From positions 1 to 64,000 of the forward strand of contig CANKJK010000008.1 in NCBI GenBank assembly GCA_947482665.1: a stretch of DNA of 64,000 nt. The letters are read 5' to 3'. The position numbers and the translations under genes were made by a program. The stretch's first letter is position 1. Each line of letters opens with the position of its first letter. This DNA is from Acidobacteriota bacterium. GTDB taxonomy: Bacteria; Acidobacteriota; Vicinamibacteria; Vicinamibacterales; UBA2999. The notes beneath the pieces are model-generated. The model worked only from the letters and a program-made list of their open reading frames with translations. It was not told the origin of the DNA and ran no database searches. Below, piece by piece: positions 50,932 to 59,236 of this stretch.

Positions 50932-53252
50932 GCGCCTGGGTCGCCCGCCAGCTCTGGCGTGCGCGGTTCGTGCTCTCGGCGTTCATCGTGATCGGCGCGG
51001 CCGCGTTGGCCCCGCTCACCAACTTCACCAGCCTCGACAACGACATCACCGCCTGGATCTCGAAGTCCGATCCCGTCTACCAGACCTACGAACGCTTCCG
51101 GAAGGAGTTCGGCGGTGGCCGGGTGCTGCTCGTGGCGCTCAAGAGCGACCACCTCTTCACCGACCAGTCGCTCCGCGCCATCCGCGAGATGAGCGACGAA
51201 ATCCGCCGCGTACAGCTCGTGGAGCGCGTCGACAGCCTGGCGACGGCCAATGTGGTGCGATCCCTGCCAGCCGATGGTGACGATGGCGGCGGCATCGAGG
51301 TGCAGCCACTGGTGCGCGATCTGGGCGCCGCCGGCGGGGCGGAGGCCGTCCGCACGCGCGCGCTCCAGGACGACCTCCTGCGGGGCGACCTCGTCTCGGA
51401 GGATGGCACGACGACGGCCATCGTCGTCACCTTTGACGAAGACCGCATCGACGACGTCCGCAGCGCTGTGATTGAGGCGATCCACGCCATCGTCGACCCG
51501 CGCCTGCCAGCCGGTATGCAGGCCTTCTACAACGGCAGCCTCGAAATCAGCGAAACCTACAATCGCGTCACCATCGCGAACGCCCGGAATCTGACGCCGC
51601 CGATCCTGGCCCTCATGATCCTGGGCGTCATCGTCATGTTCCGCTCGTGGCGGGCGACGCTGCTCGTTGTGATCTCGGTCCTGGCGAGTGCGTCCTGGAC
51701 GATGGGGCTCTACGTGCTGATGGGCTTCAAGTACAACGTGTTGGCCAGCATGTTGCCGCCCCTGATTCTGGTGCTGGCCGTGGCGGACGACGTCCACATC
51801 GTGCAGCACTTCATCCACGAGCTGCGCGAGTCGGGGCGGACACGCGAGGCGTTCCTCTCCACGGTGGAGCATCTCTGGCTGCCGCTACTGGGCGCCAGTG
51901 CGACCACGGCCCTCGGGCTCCTTTCGCTTGCCACCAGCAATGTCCAGGCGGTGCGGCAGTTCGGTATCGGGTCGGCCGTCGGCGTGATGGTCGATTTCGT
52001 GATGTCGATCGTGTTCCTGCCGACGCTGCTGACGCTGGTCAAGCCAGACACGGCTCCGCCGCCGCAGGAGCGGTGGCTCGCGAAGCCCATGGGGGCCGTG
52101 GCCACCTTTGCCATGCATCGTGCCCGCCCGGTCCTTGTCGCGGTCGGTGTGGCCTCGGCCGTGGCGATTGCCGGTATCTGGCATCTGCGGGTCGATACCA
52201 ACCACATCAACTTCTTCGCCGAGCGCCATCCCCTGCACCAATCGGCGGCTGTCATCGACCGGGAACTCGCAGGGGTCTATAGCTTCAACGTCCTCTTCGA
52301 GGGTGATGCCGGCGTGATGAAGTCGCCCGACACGATGCGGCGGCTGGAGGCACTCGCCACCGAGCTGCGGCGACTGCCCTCGGTGAAGAAGGTCACGTCC
52401 GCCTCGGACTACGTCAAGCGCGTGAACCGCGAGCTGAATGGCGGCGGCGCGGATCAGGCCGTCGTGCCCGCCTCCGCGGAGGCCATCGCGCAGGAACTCT
52501 TCGTCTTCGAACTCTCCGACGAAGGGCGCACGGATCTCGCGCGCCTCGTGGCGAGCGATTACTCCCGCGGGCAGATGTCCGTGAAGATGGCGTCGATGAG
52601 CTCGGATGTCGTCTTCGAGCAGATCAATGAAGCGGAAGCCATCGCGGCCCGCCTCTTCGCGGGATCCGGCATCAGGACGACGGCGACGGGCTCCGGCCGG
52701 ATGTTTGCCACGCTCGATCACTACCTGGTCACCTCGCAGTTCACCAGCTTCGTGACCGCCTTCGTGACCGTGTTCGCGGTGATCTTCGTGCTGTTTCGCT
52801 CGGCTCGCTTCGGCGTCCTCGGCGTCATCGCCAACGCCATTCCGGTGCTGGCCGTCCTGGGACTGATGGGCTGGATCGGCATCTCACTCAATATCGCCAC
52901 GGTGATGGTGGCGAGCGTGGCCCTCGGCATCACCGACGACGACACGATTCACTTCATCGGCCGCTACCGCCGCGATGCCCTCGACGGCTACACGACCGAG
53001 GACGCCATCCGTTCCGCGGCCGAGCACGAAGGGCGTGCCTCGCTGACCACCGCGATCATCAACTCCGTGTCATTTGCCGTGATGCTGGGTTCCGACTACA
53101 AGCCCACGGCCTGGTTCGGCGGCCTGATGGCGCTCACCATGGCGACGGCCTTCCTTGCCGAAATCTTCATCGTGCCGGCGGTGATGACGCTCTTCCCGAC
53201 GATCTACGGCACGGATGCCATCCGCCGGTCGTTCGCGCGGCGGACGGCGTGA
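50928..53252 (+). CDS. MMPL/RND-superfamily exporter (two sterol-sensing-like halves)
   Basis: The 774-residue protein has two repeats, each with an N-terminal helix, a periplasmic loop and five helices. The halves carry VLAVADDVHIVQHFIHELRESG and VALGITDDDTIHFIGRYRRDAL, with paired acidic residues at the proton-relay position. This is the HpnN/MmpL-like family exporting hydrophobic lipids such as hopanoids or surface lipids. GTG 50928 overlaps the LolA-like gene; its own stop overlaps the barrel gene by 4 bp. Confidence 0.92.
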   Translation: MSAWVARQLWRARFVLSAFIVIGAAALAPLTNFTSLDNDITAWISKSDPVYQTYERFRKEFGGGRVLLVALKSDHLFTDQSLRAIREMSDEIRRVQLVERVDSLATANVVRSLPADGDDGGGIEVQPLVRDLGAAGGAEAVRTRALQDDLLRGDLVSEDGTTTAIVVTFDEDRIDDVRSAVIEAIHAIVDPRLPAGMQAFYNGSLEISETYNRVTIANARNLTPPILALMILGVIVMFRSWRATLLVVISVLASASWTMGLYVLMGFKYNVLASMLPPLILVLAVADDVHIVQHFIHELRESGRTREAFLSTVEHLWLPLLGASATTALGLLSLATSNVQAVRQFGIGSAVGVMVDFVMSIVFLPTLLTLVKPDTAPPPQERWLAKPMGAVATFAMHRARPVLVAVGVASAVAIAGIWHLRVDTNHINFFAERHPLHQSAAVIDRELAGVYSFNVLFEGDAGVMKSPDTMRRLEALATELRRLPSVKKVTSASDYVKRVNRELNGGGADQAVVPASAEAIAQELFVFELSDEGRTDLARLVASDYSRGQMSVKMASMSSDVVFEQINEAEAIAARLFAGSGIRTTATGSGRMFATLDHYLVTSQFTSFVTAFVTVFAVIFVLFRSARFGVLGVIANAIPVLAVLGLMGWIGISLNIATVMVASVALGITDDDTIHFIGRYRRDALDGYTTEDAIRSAAEHEGRASLTTAIINSVSFAVMLGSDYKPTAWFGGLMALTMATAFLAEIFIVPAVMTLFPTIYGTDAIRRSFARRTA

Positions 53253-54625
53253 CGAACGTTCGCGGATTCGCCGCGCCGCTCCTGGGCCTCGCGCTCCTGT
53301 GCGCCGCAGGGGCTGCGCAGGCGCAATCCTCCTTCCAGGGGTCGGCGTCGGTGATGACCGACGTGCTGCCTGATGTCTCCGAGGCGGCCGGGCAACAGCG
53401 CGTGGGCGAACTGCGGACGCGCGTCTTCGCGGATGCACGTCACGCCTTCGGCGACCACCTGCAGGTGCGGGCAGCCGGTTTCGTCGACGGCCTCGTGGGG
53501 GCGTGCTGGCCCGCGCGTCAGCCGGCCTGTGGTGGGCGCGACGCCAGTGGGAGGGGCGCCGTCGTGCGTCCTACGGACCTGTATGTGGAATGGCGGGGCG
53601 CCCACGCAGAGCTCAGGGCCGGCGCGTCGCGTGTCGTGTGGGGCCGGCTGGATGAATTCCAGCCAGGCGATGTCGTCAATCCGCTCGACCTCTCACGCTT
53701 CCTGCTTGAAGGCCGCAGCGAGGCGCGGCTGGCGTCGGCGATGGTGCGCGGACGGGTGTTCCTGCCGCGCGGCTGGACGCTCGAAGGCGTCGCCGTGCCC
53801 TGGTTCCGCCGAGGCCAGTTCGATCTGGTGGGAGAGGATGATTCCCCGTTCAACCTCGGTCCACGCCTGTCGGCCTGCGCGGGCGGACCACGTGTGTGCC
53901 CGACACTCGTGACCCATGCATCGTCTCCGCGGGCCGGCCGCAACGACTGGCAGGGCGGTGGCCGCGTCACCGGGAGCCTCGGCCGCGTTGACGTGGGCGC
54001 GAGCCTCTACCGCGGCTTCGAGGCGTTTCCCATCTACAGCCTCGCGCAGGCGCCGACGTTTGCGCCGGGCCCGCCGGTCTTCGTGGTCAACAGCACGCAT
54101 CCGCGTTTCACGATGGTGGCAGGTGATGCCGAGACGGTGCGCGGGCCGTGGGGCCTCAGAGGCGAGGTCGCGTGGTTCCCGCGGAGCACGCTGCAGTCGC
54201 TCGGCGCGGGTGCCACGGTGGGGCTTCCCGGCAACACGCTCGCCGTCGGCGTCGGCGCTGACCGGAAGACGGGCAACTACCGCGTGGCCGCCAATCTCGT
54301 CGTCACCCGGAAGCGGCTCGATGCCGATGTCTTGAACCGGGCGTTGCTCGCGGCTCCCATCGACCCGGCTGTGGCGTCCACCGACGTGCTCCTCGTGGGC
54401 TGGGCCGAGCGGTCCTTCGCGAGGGAGACGCGCACGGTGCGGCTCCTTGCCGCGCACGACCCGCAGGCGGGAAGCCTCTTCCTCCGGGTGATCGGGTCGT
54501 GGAGCCTGCGGGACGACGTAGCCGTTGAAGCCTCGGGCGGCTGGCTGAGCGGACACGGGCAGGACCTGCTCTCGCAACTGTCACGGCGAGACTTTGTGTA
54601 CGCTCGACTGAAGGTCCACTTCTGA
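53249..54625 (+). CDS. Outer-membrane beta-barrel protein (DUF1302-like)
   Basis: The 458-residue protein has a signal peptide (AAPLLGLALLCAAGAAQAQ) and alternating hydrophobic strands ending FVYARLKVHF with a terminal Phe. TDLYVEWRGAHAELRAGASRVVWGRLDEFQPGDVVNPLDLSRFLLEGRSEARLASAMVR resembles DUF1302/outer-membrane barrel proteins paired with LolA-like/MMPL operons. It probably provides the outer-membrane port. GTG 53249 is coupled to the MMPL stop. Confidence 0.82.
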   Translation: MTNVRGFAAPLLGLALLCAAGAAQAQSSFQGSASVMTDVLPDVSEAAGQQRVGELRTRVFADARHAFGDHLQVRAAGFVDGLVGACWPARQPACGGRDASGRGAVVRPTDLYVEWRGAHAELRAGASRVVWGRLDEFQPGDVVNPLDLSRFLLEGRSEARLASAMVRGRVFLPRGWTLEGVAVPWFRRGQFDLVGEDDSPFNLGPRLSACAGGPRVCPTLVTHASSPRAGRNDWQGGGRVTGSLGRVDVGASLYRGFEAFPIYSLAQAPTFAPGPPVFVVNSTHPRFTMVAGDAETVRGPWGLRGEVAWFPRSTLQSLGAGATVGLPGNTLAVGVGADRKTGNYRVAANLVVTRKRLDADVLNRALLAAPIDPAVASTDVLLVGWAERSFARETRTVRLLAAHDPQAGSLFLRVIGSWSLRDDVAVEASGGWLSGHGQDLLSQLSRRDFVYARLKVHF

Positions 54626-55413
54626 AGCCGATCCCGATTCACGCGCAGAACCCAGGCCCCCTCACCGGGGATGGCAACATCACCTGGCTCGTCCCCGGCG
54701 CGGAGCCGCTCCTCGTGGATGCGGGGACCGGCACGCCCGCGCACGTTGAGGGTGTGGCCGCCGCACTCGACGGGGCTTCGCTCACCCGTGTCGTCGTCAC
54801 GCACAACCACAGCGACCATGCCTCCGGTGCGCCGCACCTGGCCGGGCGTTTCAGCACGCCAAGCTTTGCCAAGATGCCCTGGCCGGAGAAGGATGCCCGC
54901 TACGCCGTGGCGTGGCAGGAGCTCGGCGATGGCGACGGCATCGCGGCGGGAGATACGACGCTGCGAGTCGTGCACACACCCGGTCACGCCCCGGATCACA
55001 TCTGCCTGTGGCACGAGGAGACGCGCACGCTCTTCTCTGGTGACCTGGCGCTGGCGCACACGACCGTCGTCATCCCCGCCAGCGCGCATGGCGACATGGC
55101 CGCCTATCTGGATTCGCTCGAGCGCGTCCTCGCACTCAACCCGTCGCAGATGCTGCCGGCACACGGGCCCGTGATCGAAGAGCCTGTGATGCTCCTGCGC
55201 GCCTACCTGCGCCATCGGCGAGCCAGGGAATTCGAGATCCTCCAGCGCCTTGGACGTGAGGCGGCCACACTCGCCGCGTTGACCGCTGCGATCTACCCCG
55301 GACTTCCCGAGGCGCTCCTGCCCTCGGCCGCGGACGGGTTGCTGGCGCACCTGATCAAGCTCGAGCGTGATGGCCGGGCACGGCGCGATGAGGATGTGTG
55401 GATGGCCGGCTAG
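54622..55413 (+). CDS. MBL-fold hydrolase (LACTB2-like), probable CTG start
   Basis: The 263-residue protein has the metal motif VVTHNHSDHASG, then HTPGHAPDHICLW, GDLALAHTTVVIP and PAHGPVI, and a C-terminal winged-helix-like segment, matching LACTB2-type hydrolases or RNases. The conserved start (KPIPIHAQNPGPLTGDGNITWLVPG) lies upstream of every ATG or GTG in frame. CTG 54622 has GAAGGT 6 nt upstream and overlaps the barrel stop as CTGA, so it is the best candidate. ATG 54715 would lose about 31 conserved residues. The function may relate to the export operon or be independent. Confidence 0.85.
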   Translation: MKPIPIHAQNPGPLTGDGNITWLVPGAEPLLVDAGTGTPAHVEGVAAALDGASLTRVVVTHNHSDHASGAPHLAGRFSTPSFAKMPWPEKDARYAVAWQELGDGDGIAAGDTTLRVVHTPGHAPDHICLWHEETRTLFSGDLALAHTTVVIPASAHGDMAAYLDSLERVLALNPSQMLPAHGPVIEEPVMLLRAYLRHRRAREFEILQRLGREAATLAALTAAIYPGLPEALLPSAADGLLAHLIKLERDGRARRDEDVWMAG

Positions 55414-55560
55414 CTGGCTTCGTCGGCGAGGCGAGAGGGCGCGAGTGGGGTGCTTCGTGCGGCATCCCGGTTCCGATGACCGCCACGACCGCGCGATTTG
55501 GCGAGAAGCCGGAGGGGAACAGCGAGACGGCGGAATCCGAGTGACGCGCTGGGCCGGTTC

Positions 55561-55673
55561 GGCGGTGGTGGGGGTGACTCGGTTCGCTTCCAGCGCGACT
55601 GAAGTGAACGAGCCGAGTGCTCTTATCAGGCGCCCGCGGAGCGCAGGAAGCGAACCGAGTCACCTCCGCCGCC
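55561..55673 (+). repeat. Structured repeat R2a
   Basis: A 19-bp perfect inverted repeat (GGTGACTCGGTTCGCTTCC at 55573-55591, complement at 55646-55664) is extended by further imperfect pairing to 55561 and 55673. It brackets a 54-nt core. The core opens with AGCGCGACTGAAGTGAAC and ends CGCGGAGCGCA, shared exactly with R2b and R2c. GAGC/GCTC makes a small hairpin inside. The remaining 55414-55707 gap holds no recognised gene. Confidence 0.85.
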
Positions 55674-55707
55674 ATTCATCCCGACCCCACACGGTAGAAT
55701 GCGGCCC

Positions 55708-57078
55708 ATGGACCAGACCGTCGATTTCATCAACGTCAACCGCGACCGCTACGTCGAGGAACTCAAGGCCTACCTGGCGATCCCGAGCATCAGTGCCCTG
55801 CCCGAGCACGCCGGCGACGTGCGCCGTTGCGCCGAGTGGACCGCCGAGGCGCTGCGCGGCGCCGGCCTTCAGAACGTCCGGCTGATCGAGACGCCCGGGA
55901 ATCCCGTGGTCTATGGTGACTGGCTCGGTGCCCCAGGTGCGCCGACGGTACTGTTCTACGGCCACTATGACGTGCAGCCGGTCGATCCGGTGGAGCTGTG
56001 GACGTCGCCGCCCTTCGAAGCCACCGTGCGCGACGGTGAGATCTATGCGCGTGGCGCGGCCGATGACAAGGGCCAGGTGTTTATGCACATCAAGGCCGTC
56101 GAGGCGCACCTGAAGCAGACGGGAAAGCTCCCCATCAACATCCGCTTCTTCATCGAGGGTGAGGAGGAAGTCGGGAGCGTCCACCTCGACGAGTTTGTCC
56201 GCACGCACAAGGCAGACCTGGCGGCTGATGTGGTGGTGATTTCGGACTCGCCGATGTTTGACCGTGGCATCCCGTCGATCTGCTACGGTCTGCGCGGCCT
56301 GGCCTACTTCCAGATCGATCTGCGCGGCACGAAGAGCGACCTGCACTCGGGTTCCTTTGGCGGCGCGGTCGCCAACCCGGCCTTCGTGCTGGCGCAGATC
56401 CTGAATCAGATGAAGGACCGTAGCGGCCGTATCAGGATTCCCGGCTTCTATGACGACGTCCGTGAGCTGAGCGAGGCCGAGCGGGCCGAGTGGAAGAAGC
56501 TCCCCTTCAACGAGACGCGGTACCGCAAGGAGCTGGGAGCGCCGAAGCTCTTTGGCGAGACGGGCTACTCGACACTCGAGCGCGTGTGGGCGAGGCCGAC
56601 CTTCGAGGTGAACGGCCTGCTGAGCGGCTTCACCGGTGACGGCGCCAAGACGGTGCTGCCGGCGACCGCGATGGCCAAGGTCAGCATGCGACTCGTGCCG
56701 GATCAGCAGCCGGAGAAGATCGCGGAACTCTTCGAGGCCTATCTGAACGATGTGTGCCCGAAGACGGTAGAGCTGACGGTCACGCGCATGCACGGCGGCA
56801 AGCCGTGGATGACGGAGTTCGACAACAAGTTCGTGCGGGCAGCCGGTCGCGCCATCGAGCGCGGCTTCGGCAAGGCGCCGGTCTTCAACCGCGAAGGCGG
56901 CTCAATTCCGGTGGTGTCGACGTTCCAGGAAGAGCTGGGCGTGCCGAGCGTGCTCTTCGGCGTGGGCCTCCCGGACGAGAACGCCCACGCGCCCGATGAG
57001 AAGCTCGATCTCGGCAACTTCCACAACGGCATCATTGCCGCCGCGTATCTCTACGCCGAGTTGGCCGTCGTCGAATAG
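55708..57078 (+). CDS. M20-family dipeptidase/metallopeptidase
   Basis: The 456-residue protein has YGHYDVQPVDP with the first His/Asp ligand, ARGAADDKGQVFMH with the bridging Asp, EGEEEVGS with catalytic Glu, and ISDSP. The C-terminal ligand lies in ENAHAPDEKLDLGNF. It contains a lid dimerisation domain as in carnosinase-like M20A/M20F dipeptidases. ATG 55708 is used; ATG 55699 is 3 codons upstream. No signal peptide, so it acts in the cytosol. Repeats R2a and R2b/R2c lie directly upstream and downstream. Confidence 0.92.
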   Translation: MDQTVDFINVNRDRYVEELKAYLAIPSISALPEHAGDVRRCAEWTAEALRGAGLQNVRLIETPGNPVVYGDWLGAPGAPTVLFYGHYDVQPVDPVELWTSPPFEATVRDGEIYARGAADDKGQVFMHIKAVEAHLKQTGKLPINIRFFIEGEEEVGSVHLDEFVRTHKADLAADVVVISDSPMFDRGIPSICYGLRGLAYFQIDLRGTKSDLHSGSFGGAVANPAFVLAQILNQMKDRSGRIRIPGFYDDVRELSEAERAEWKKLPFNETRYRKELGAPKLFGETGYSTLERVWARPTFEVNGLLSGFTGDGAKTVLPATAMAKVSMRLVPDQQPEKIAELFEAYLNDVCPKTVELTVTRMHGGKPWMTEFDNKFVRAAGRAIERGFGKAPVFNREGGSIPVVSTFQEELGVPSVLFGVGLPDENAHAPDEKLDLGNFHNGIIAAAYLYAELAVVE

Positions 57079-57120
57079 CAAGTGCCTTGGACGCCGTGTC
57101 GTAGGGGCCCAAGCGCGGTG

Positions 57121-57255
57121 GTACCGAGCGGGAGTGACCCGCCGGTCAAGCGTCGAGCGCGACTGAAGTGAACCGAGCCCCACGGCAGGGGTTCACCTGA
57201 ACCGGGCGGTCGCGGAGCGCACGAACGATGCCTGCGGCCCTTCCCGCGCTCGGCG
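57121..57255 (+). repeat. Structured repeat R2b (first tandem unit)
   Basis: This 135-bp unit is repeated at 57256 onward. The 66-nt core (57156-57221) matches R2c at 64 of 66 positions and starts and ends with the same 18- and 11-nt blocks as R2a. Its left arm (57130-57155) is close to that of R2c, but the right flank after 57221 is not complementary, so the outer stem has decayed or never formed. Internally CCCC/GGGG and GTGAACC/GGTTCAC can pair. The 57079-57120 stretch before it shows nothing recognisable. Confidence 0.82.
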
Positions 57256-57382
57256 GTACCGAGCGGGAGTGACCCGCCGGTCATGCATCGAGCGCGACTG
57301 AAGTGAACCGAGCCCCACGGCAGGGGGGCACCTGAACCGGGCGGTCGCGGAGCGCACGATGCATGACCGGCGGGTCGCTCCC
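57256..57382 (+). repeat. Structured repeat R2c (second tandem unit)
   Basis: The 66-nt core (57291-57356) is flanked by 26-nt arms, 57265-57290 and 57357-57382, complementary at 25 of 26 positions; the single exception is a U-G wobble in plus-strand RNA. Arm sequence differs from R2a except for a shared GTGACYCG box at the outer end. The core begins AGCGCGACTGAAGTGAAC and ends CGCGGAGCGCA. Confidence 0.85.
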
Positions 57383-57409
57383 GCGAGAGCGGCCCAGCGC
57401 TCTCGCGGG
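57380..57409. terminator. Perfect 12-bp hairpin between convergent genes
   Basis: CCCGCGAGAGCG (57380-57391) and CGCTCTCGCGGG (57398-57409) pair perfectly around a GCCCAG loop. It touches the end of R2c and lies 9 bp beyond the minus-strand stop at 57418. There is no U-tract on either strand, so it may act as a barrier or RNA stabiliser rather than a classical terminator. Confidence 0.5.
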
Positions 57410-57417
57410 AACCACCC

Positions 57418-59130
57418 TTAGTCGGGCAACTCCACGCGCATGATCTCGGCATTGCGCGTATTGGCGAAGAGCAGCACCGTCTTCTTCGTGGTCGGGTCGT
57501 AGTTGATCTTCTTCGTGTCGAAGTTGCCCGGCCCGTTCGGCATCGGGAACTCGACCATCTCGCCCGTCTTCGGGTTCAGGCGCAGGAGCCGCTCGGAGGT
57601 GTTGCTCGACGAGTAGATGTAGCCGTTCTTGTCGGGCACGGTCGCGAGGTAGGGCGTGGTGTAGGGTGTCGACCACTTCCACGTGCTCATCTTGCCCGTG
57701 TTCGTGTCGAGCATGTTGACGGCGTTGCCACCGTAGAGGCCGAACCAGAAGCGATCCTGCGTATCGATGCGGCCCCGGCGCGGAAAGTTGTCGATGTCAC
57801 CCGTCTCGTAATAGGTGATCTCGTCCTTCTGCGTGTTGACGCCCATCACCTTGCCGCCCATGAAGTCCGTGCCGAAGGGAAAGCCCTTCGTGTTCACCGA
57901 GAAGCCGTAGCCGCCAGCGCTCCGGCCCGGTGCGATGTTCTTCGGTTTGCGGAAGTCGCCGTCCACCTTGGCCGTCTTGGTGTCCACGCGGAGGAAGCCG
58001 ATCCAGATGTGCTTGCCGTCGTGGTCCGTCTCGCCGAAGGCGCCGCCGCCCGTGGCGCCCTCCACCTTGGTCAACACCTTGGTGGCCGGGTCGTACTTGT
58101 GCAGCACCGTGCCCATGCCCTTGCGCAGCGGCAGCCAGAGGGCGTCCTGCTTGTCGATCATGATGTCGCGGGAGCCCGCGATGCTGGCGTCCTCGTCCGG
58201 GTCGGCGGGCTTCACCGGGTACTCGGTGATCGTATTGGTCTTCGGGTCGAGCATGCCCACGAACCACGCATTTTCCTCGTTGTACCAGACCCGGCCCTTT
58301 GAATCGACGACGGCGTCATGGCTCACGGCATCCTTGCGCGGGATCTCCCACGTCGTGACGATGGCCTTGGTGGCCAGCCCCTTCGGGCGGGGCAGCACCT
58401 TCAGCTCGTAGGCGTGGGCGGTCTTGCCACCACTCAGGTTGGCGGCCGCGATCAGGCTCGCCATGTCGGTCTTGGAGACTCGACCGAACCACGCCTGCTG
58501 CTGCTCGATGCCCTTGAGGCGGTCCTTCTCCTTGAGCGTGGCCTTGGCGCGGCCCGTGCCCGTCGGCACGGCGCTGCCGTCCTCGAAGTAGCGCGTCATC
58601 CGCGTGATGACGGGGATGAGCTGCTCGGCCGTGTACTTGGTCTTGAGGATGCGCTCCACGGAATGGCAATAGGTGCAGCTCAGGCCGTTCTGGATGAACT
58701 GCCGCTTGAGCGCGTCCGTGCCGGGCATGCTGAGCGCCCACTCACGTGAGGAGATCTGGCTGGCGAGGTCCTTGGTCTTGACCAGCGCGAGGTCCTGCGC
58801 CGCCGCCTTGCCCTTGGCGAGCGTCACCTTGCCAATCGGCGTCAGGTCCCAGCCGGTTGCGCGGATGGTGACGGTGTACTCACCGGGTTCGAGGTGCGTG
58901 GCCGGGAAGCTGTAGCGCCCCTTCTCGTCGCTCGTCACGCTGACGTAGAAGTTGGCGCCCGTGCGGCGTGCGGTGACGACCACCCCTTCCATGGCGCCTT
59001 CTTCAGCGGACTTGACGGTGCCGGCCAGCGCGGCCGGGGCGTCAGCGGCCTGCAGCCGCGTCTGCCGGGGACCAGCCACCGCGAACAGCACGGTCGCCGC
59101 GGCCAAGGTGAAAGTCAGCATCCAGCGCAT
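57418..59130 (-). CDS. Exported carboxypeptidase-regulatory/heme/Vgb-type propeller protein
   Basis: The 570-residue protein has a signal peptide (MLTFTLAAATVLFAVAG). A carboxypeptidase regulatory-like (CarboxypepD_reg) Ig-type domain follows (ALAGTVKSAEEGAMEGVVVTARRTGANFYVSVTSDEKGRYSFPATHLEPGEY). One heme motif CTYCH lies near residue 160. The C-terminal half is a virginiamycin-B-lyase-like beta-propeller (SHDAVVDSKGRVWYNEENAWFVGMLDPKTNTITEY). Such fusions are common in Acidobacteriota. ATG 59130 has AGGAGA 7 nt upstream. The role, perhaps periplasmic electron transfer tied to a ligand or enzyme activity, is unknown. Confidence 0.88.
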   Translation of the reverse strand: MRWMLTFTLAAATVLFAVAGPRQTRLQAADAPAALAGTVKSAEEGAMEGVVVTARRTGANFYVSVTSDEKGRYSFPATHLEPGEYTVTIRATGWDLTPIGKVTLAKGKAAAQDLALVKTKDLASQISSREWALSMPGTDALKRQFIQNGLSCTYCHSVERILKTKYTAEQLIPVITRMTRYFEDGSAVPTGTGRAKATLKEKDRLKGIEQQQAWFGRVSKTDMASLIAAANLSGGKTAHAYELKVLPRPKGLATKAIVTTWEIPRKDAVSHDAVVDSKGRVWYNEENAWFVGMLDPKTNTITEYPVKPADPDEDASIAGSRDIMIDKQDALWLPLRKGMGTVLHKYDPATKVLTKVEGATGGGAFGETDHDGKHIWIGFLRVDTKTAKVDGDFRKPKNIAPGRSAGGYGFSVNTKGFPFGTDFMGGKVMGVNTQKDEITYYETGDIDNFPRRGRIDTQDRFWFGLYGGNAVNMLDTNTGKMSTWKWSTPYTTPYLATVPDKNGYIYSSSNTSERLLRLNPKTGEMVEFPMPNGPGNFDTKKINYDPTTKKTVLLFANTRNAEIMRVELPD

Positions 59131-59236
59131 TGCTCGTCTCCTGTTGAAAATCATGTGTGCCGTCCCGGTCCGTGAGGGCAGAGACGGTCGAGAGTCTCAC
59201 ACAGGGGATGCCCGGGTCGCAAGCTCCGGACTACCG

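Noticed and set aside
57121-57382. R2b/R2c as a CRISPR array
   Set aside because: There are only two 135-bp units, without unique spacers between short identical repeats, and no cas genes are present.
57115-57417. Protein-coding frames through the R2 repeats on the minus strand
   Set aside because: The repeated peptide (PPGSG...PLPWGSVHFSRAR) arises from the repeat DNA itself; there is no start signal or conserved domain, and DNA-level pairing explains the conservation better.
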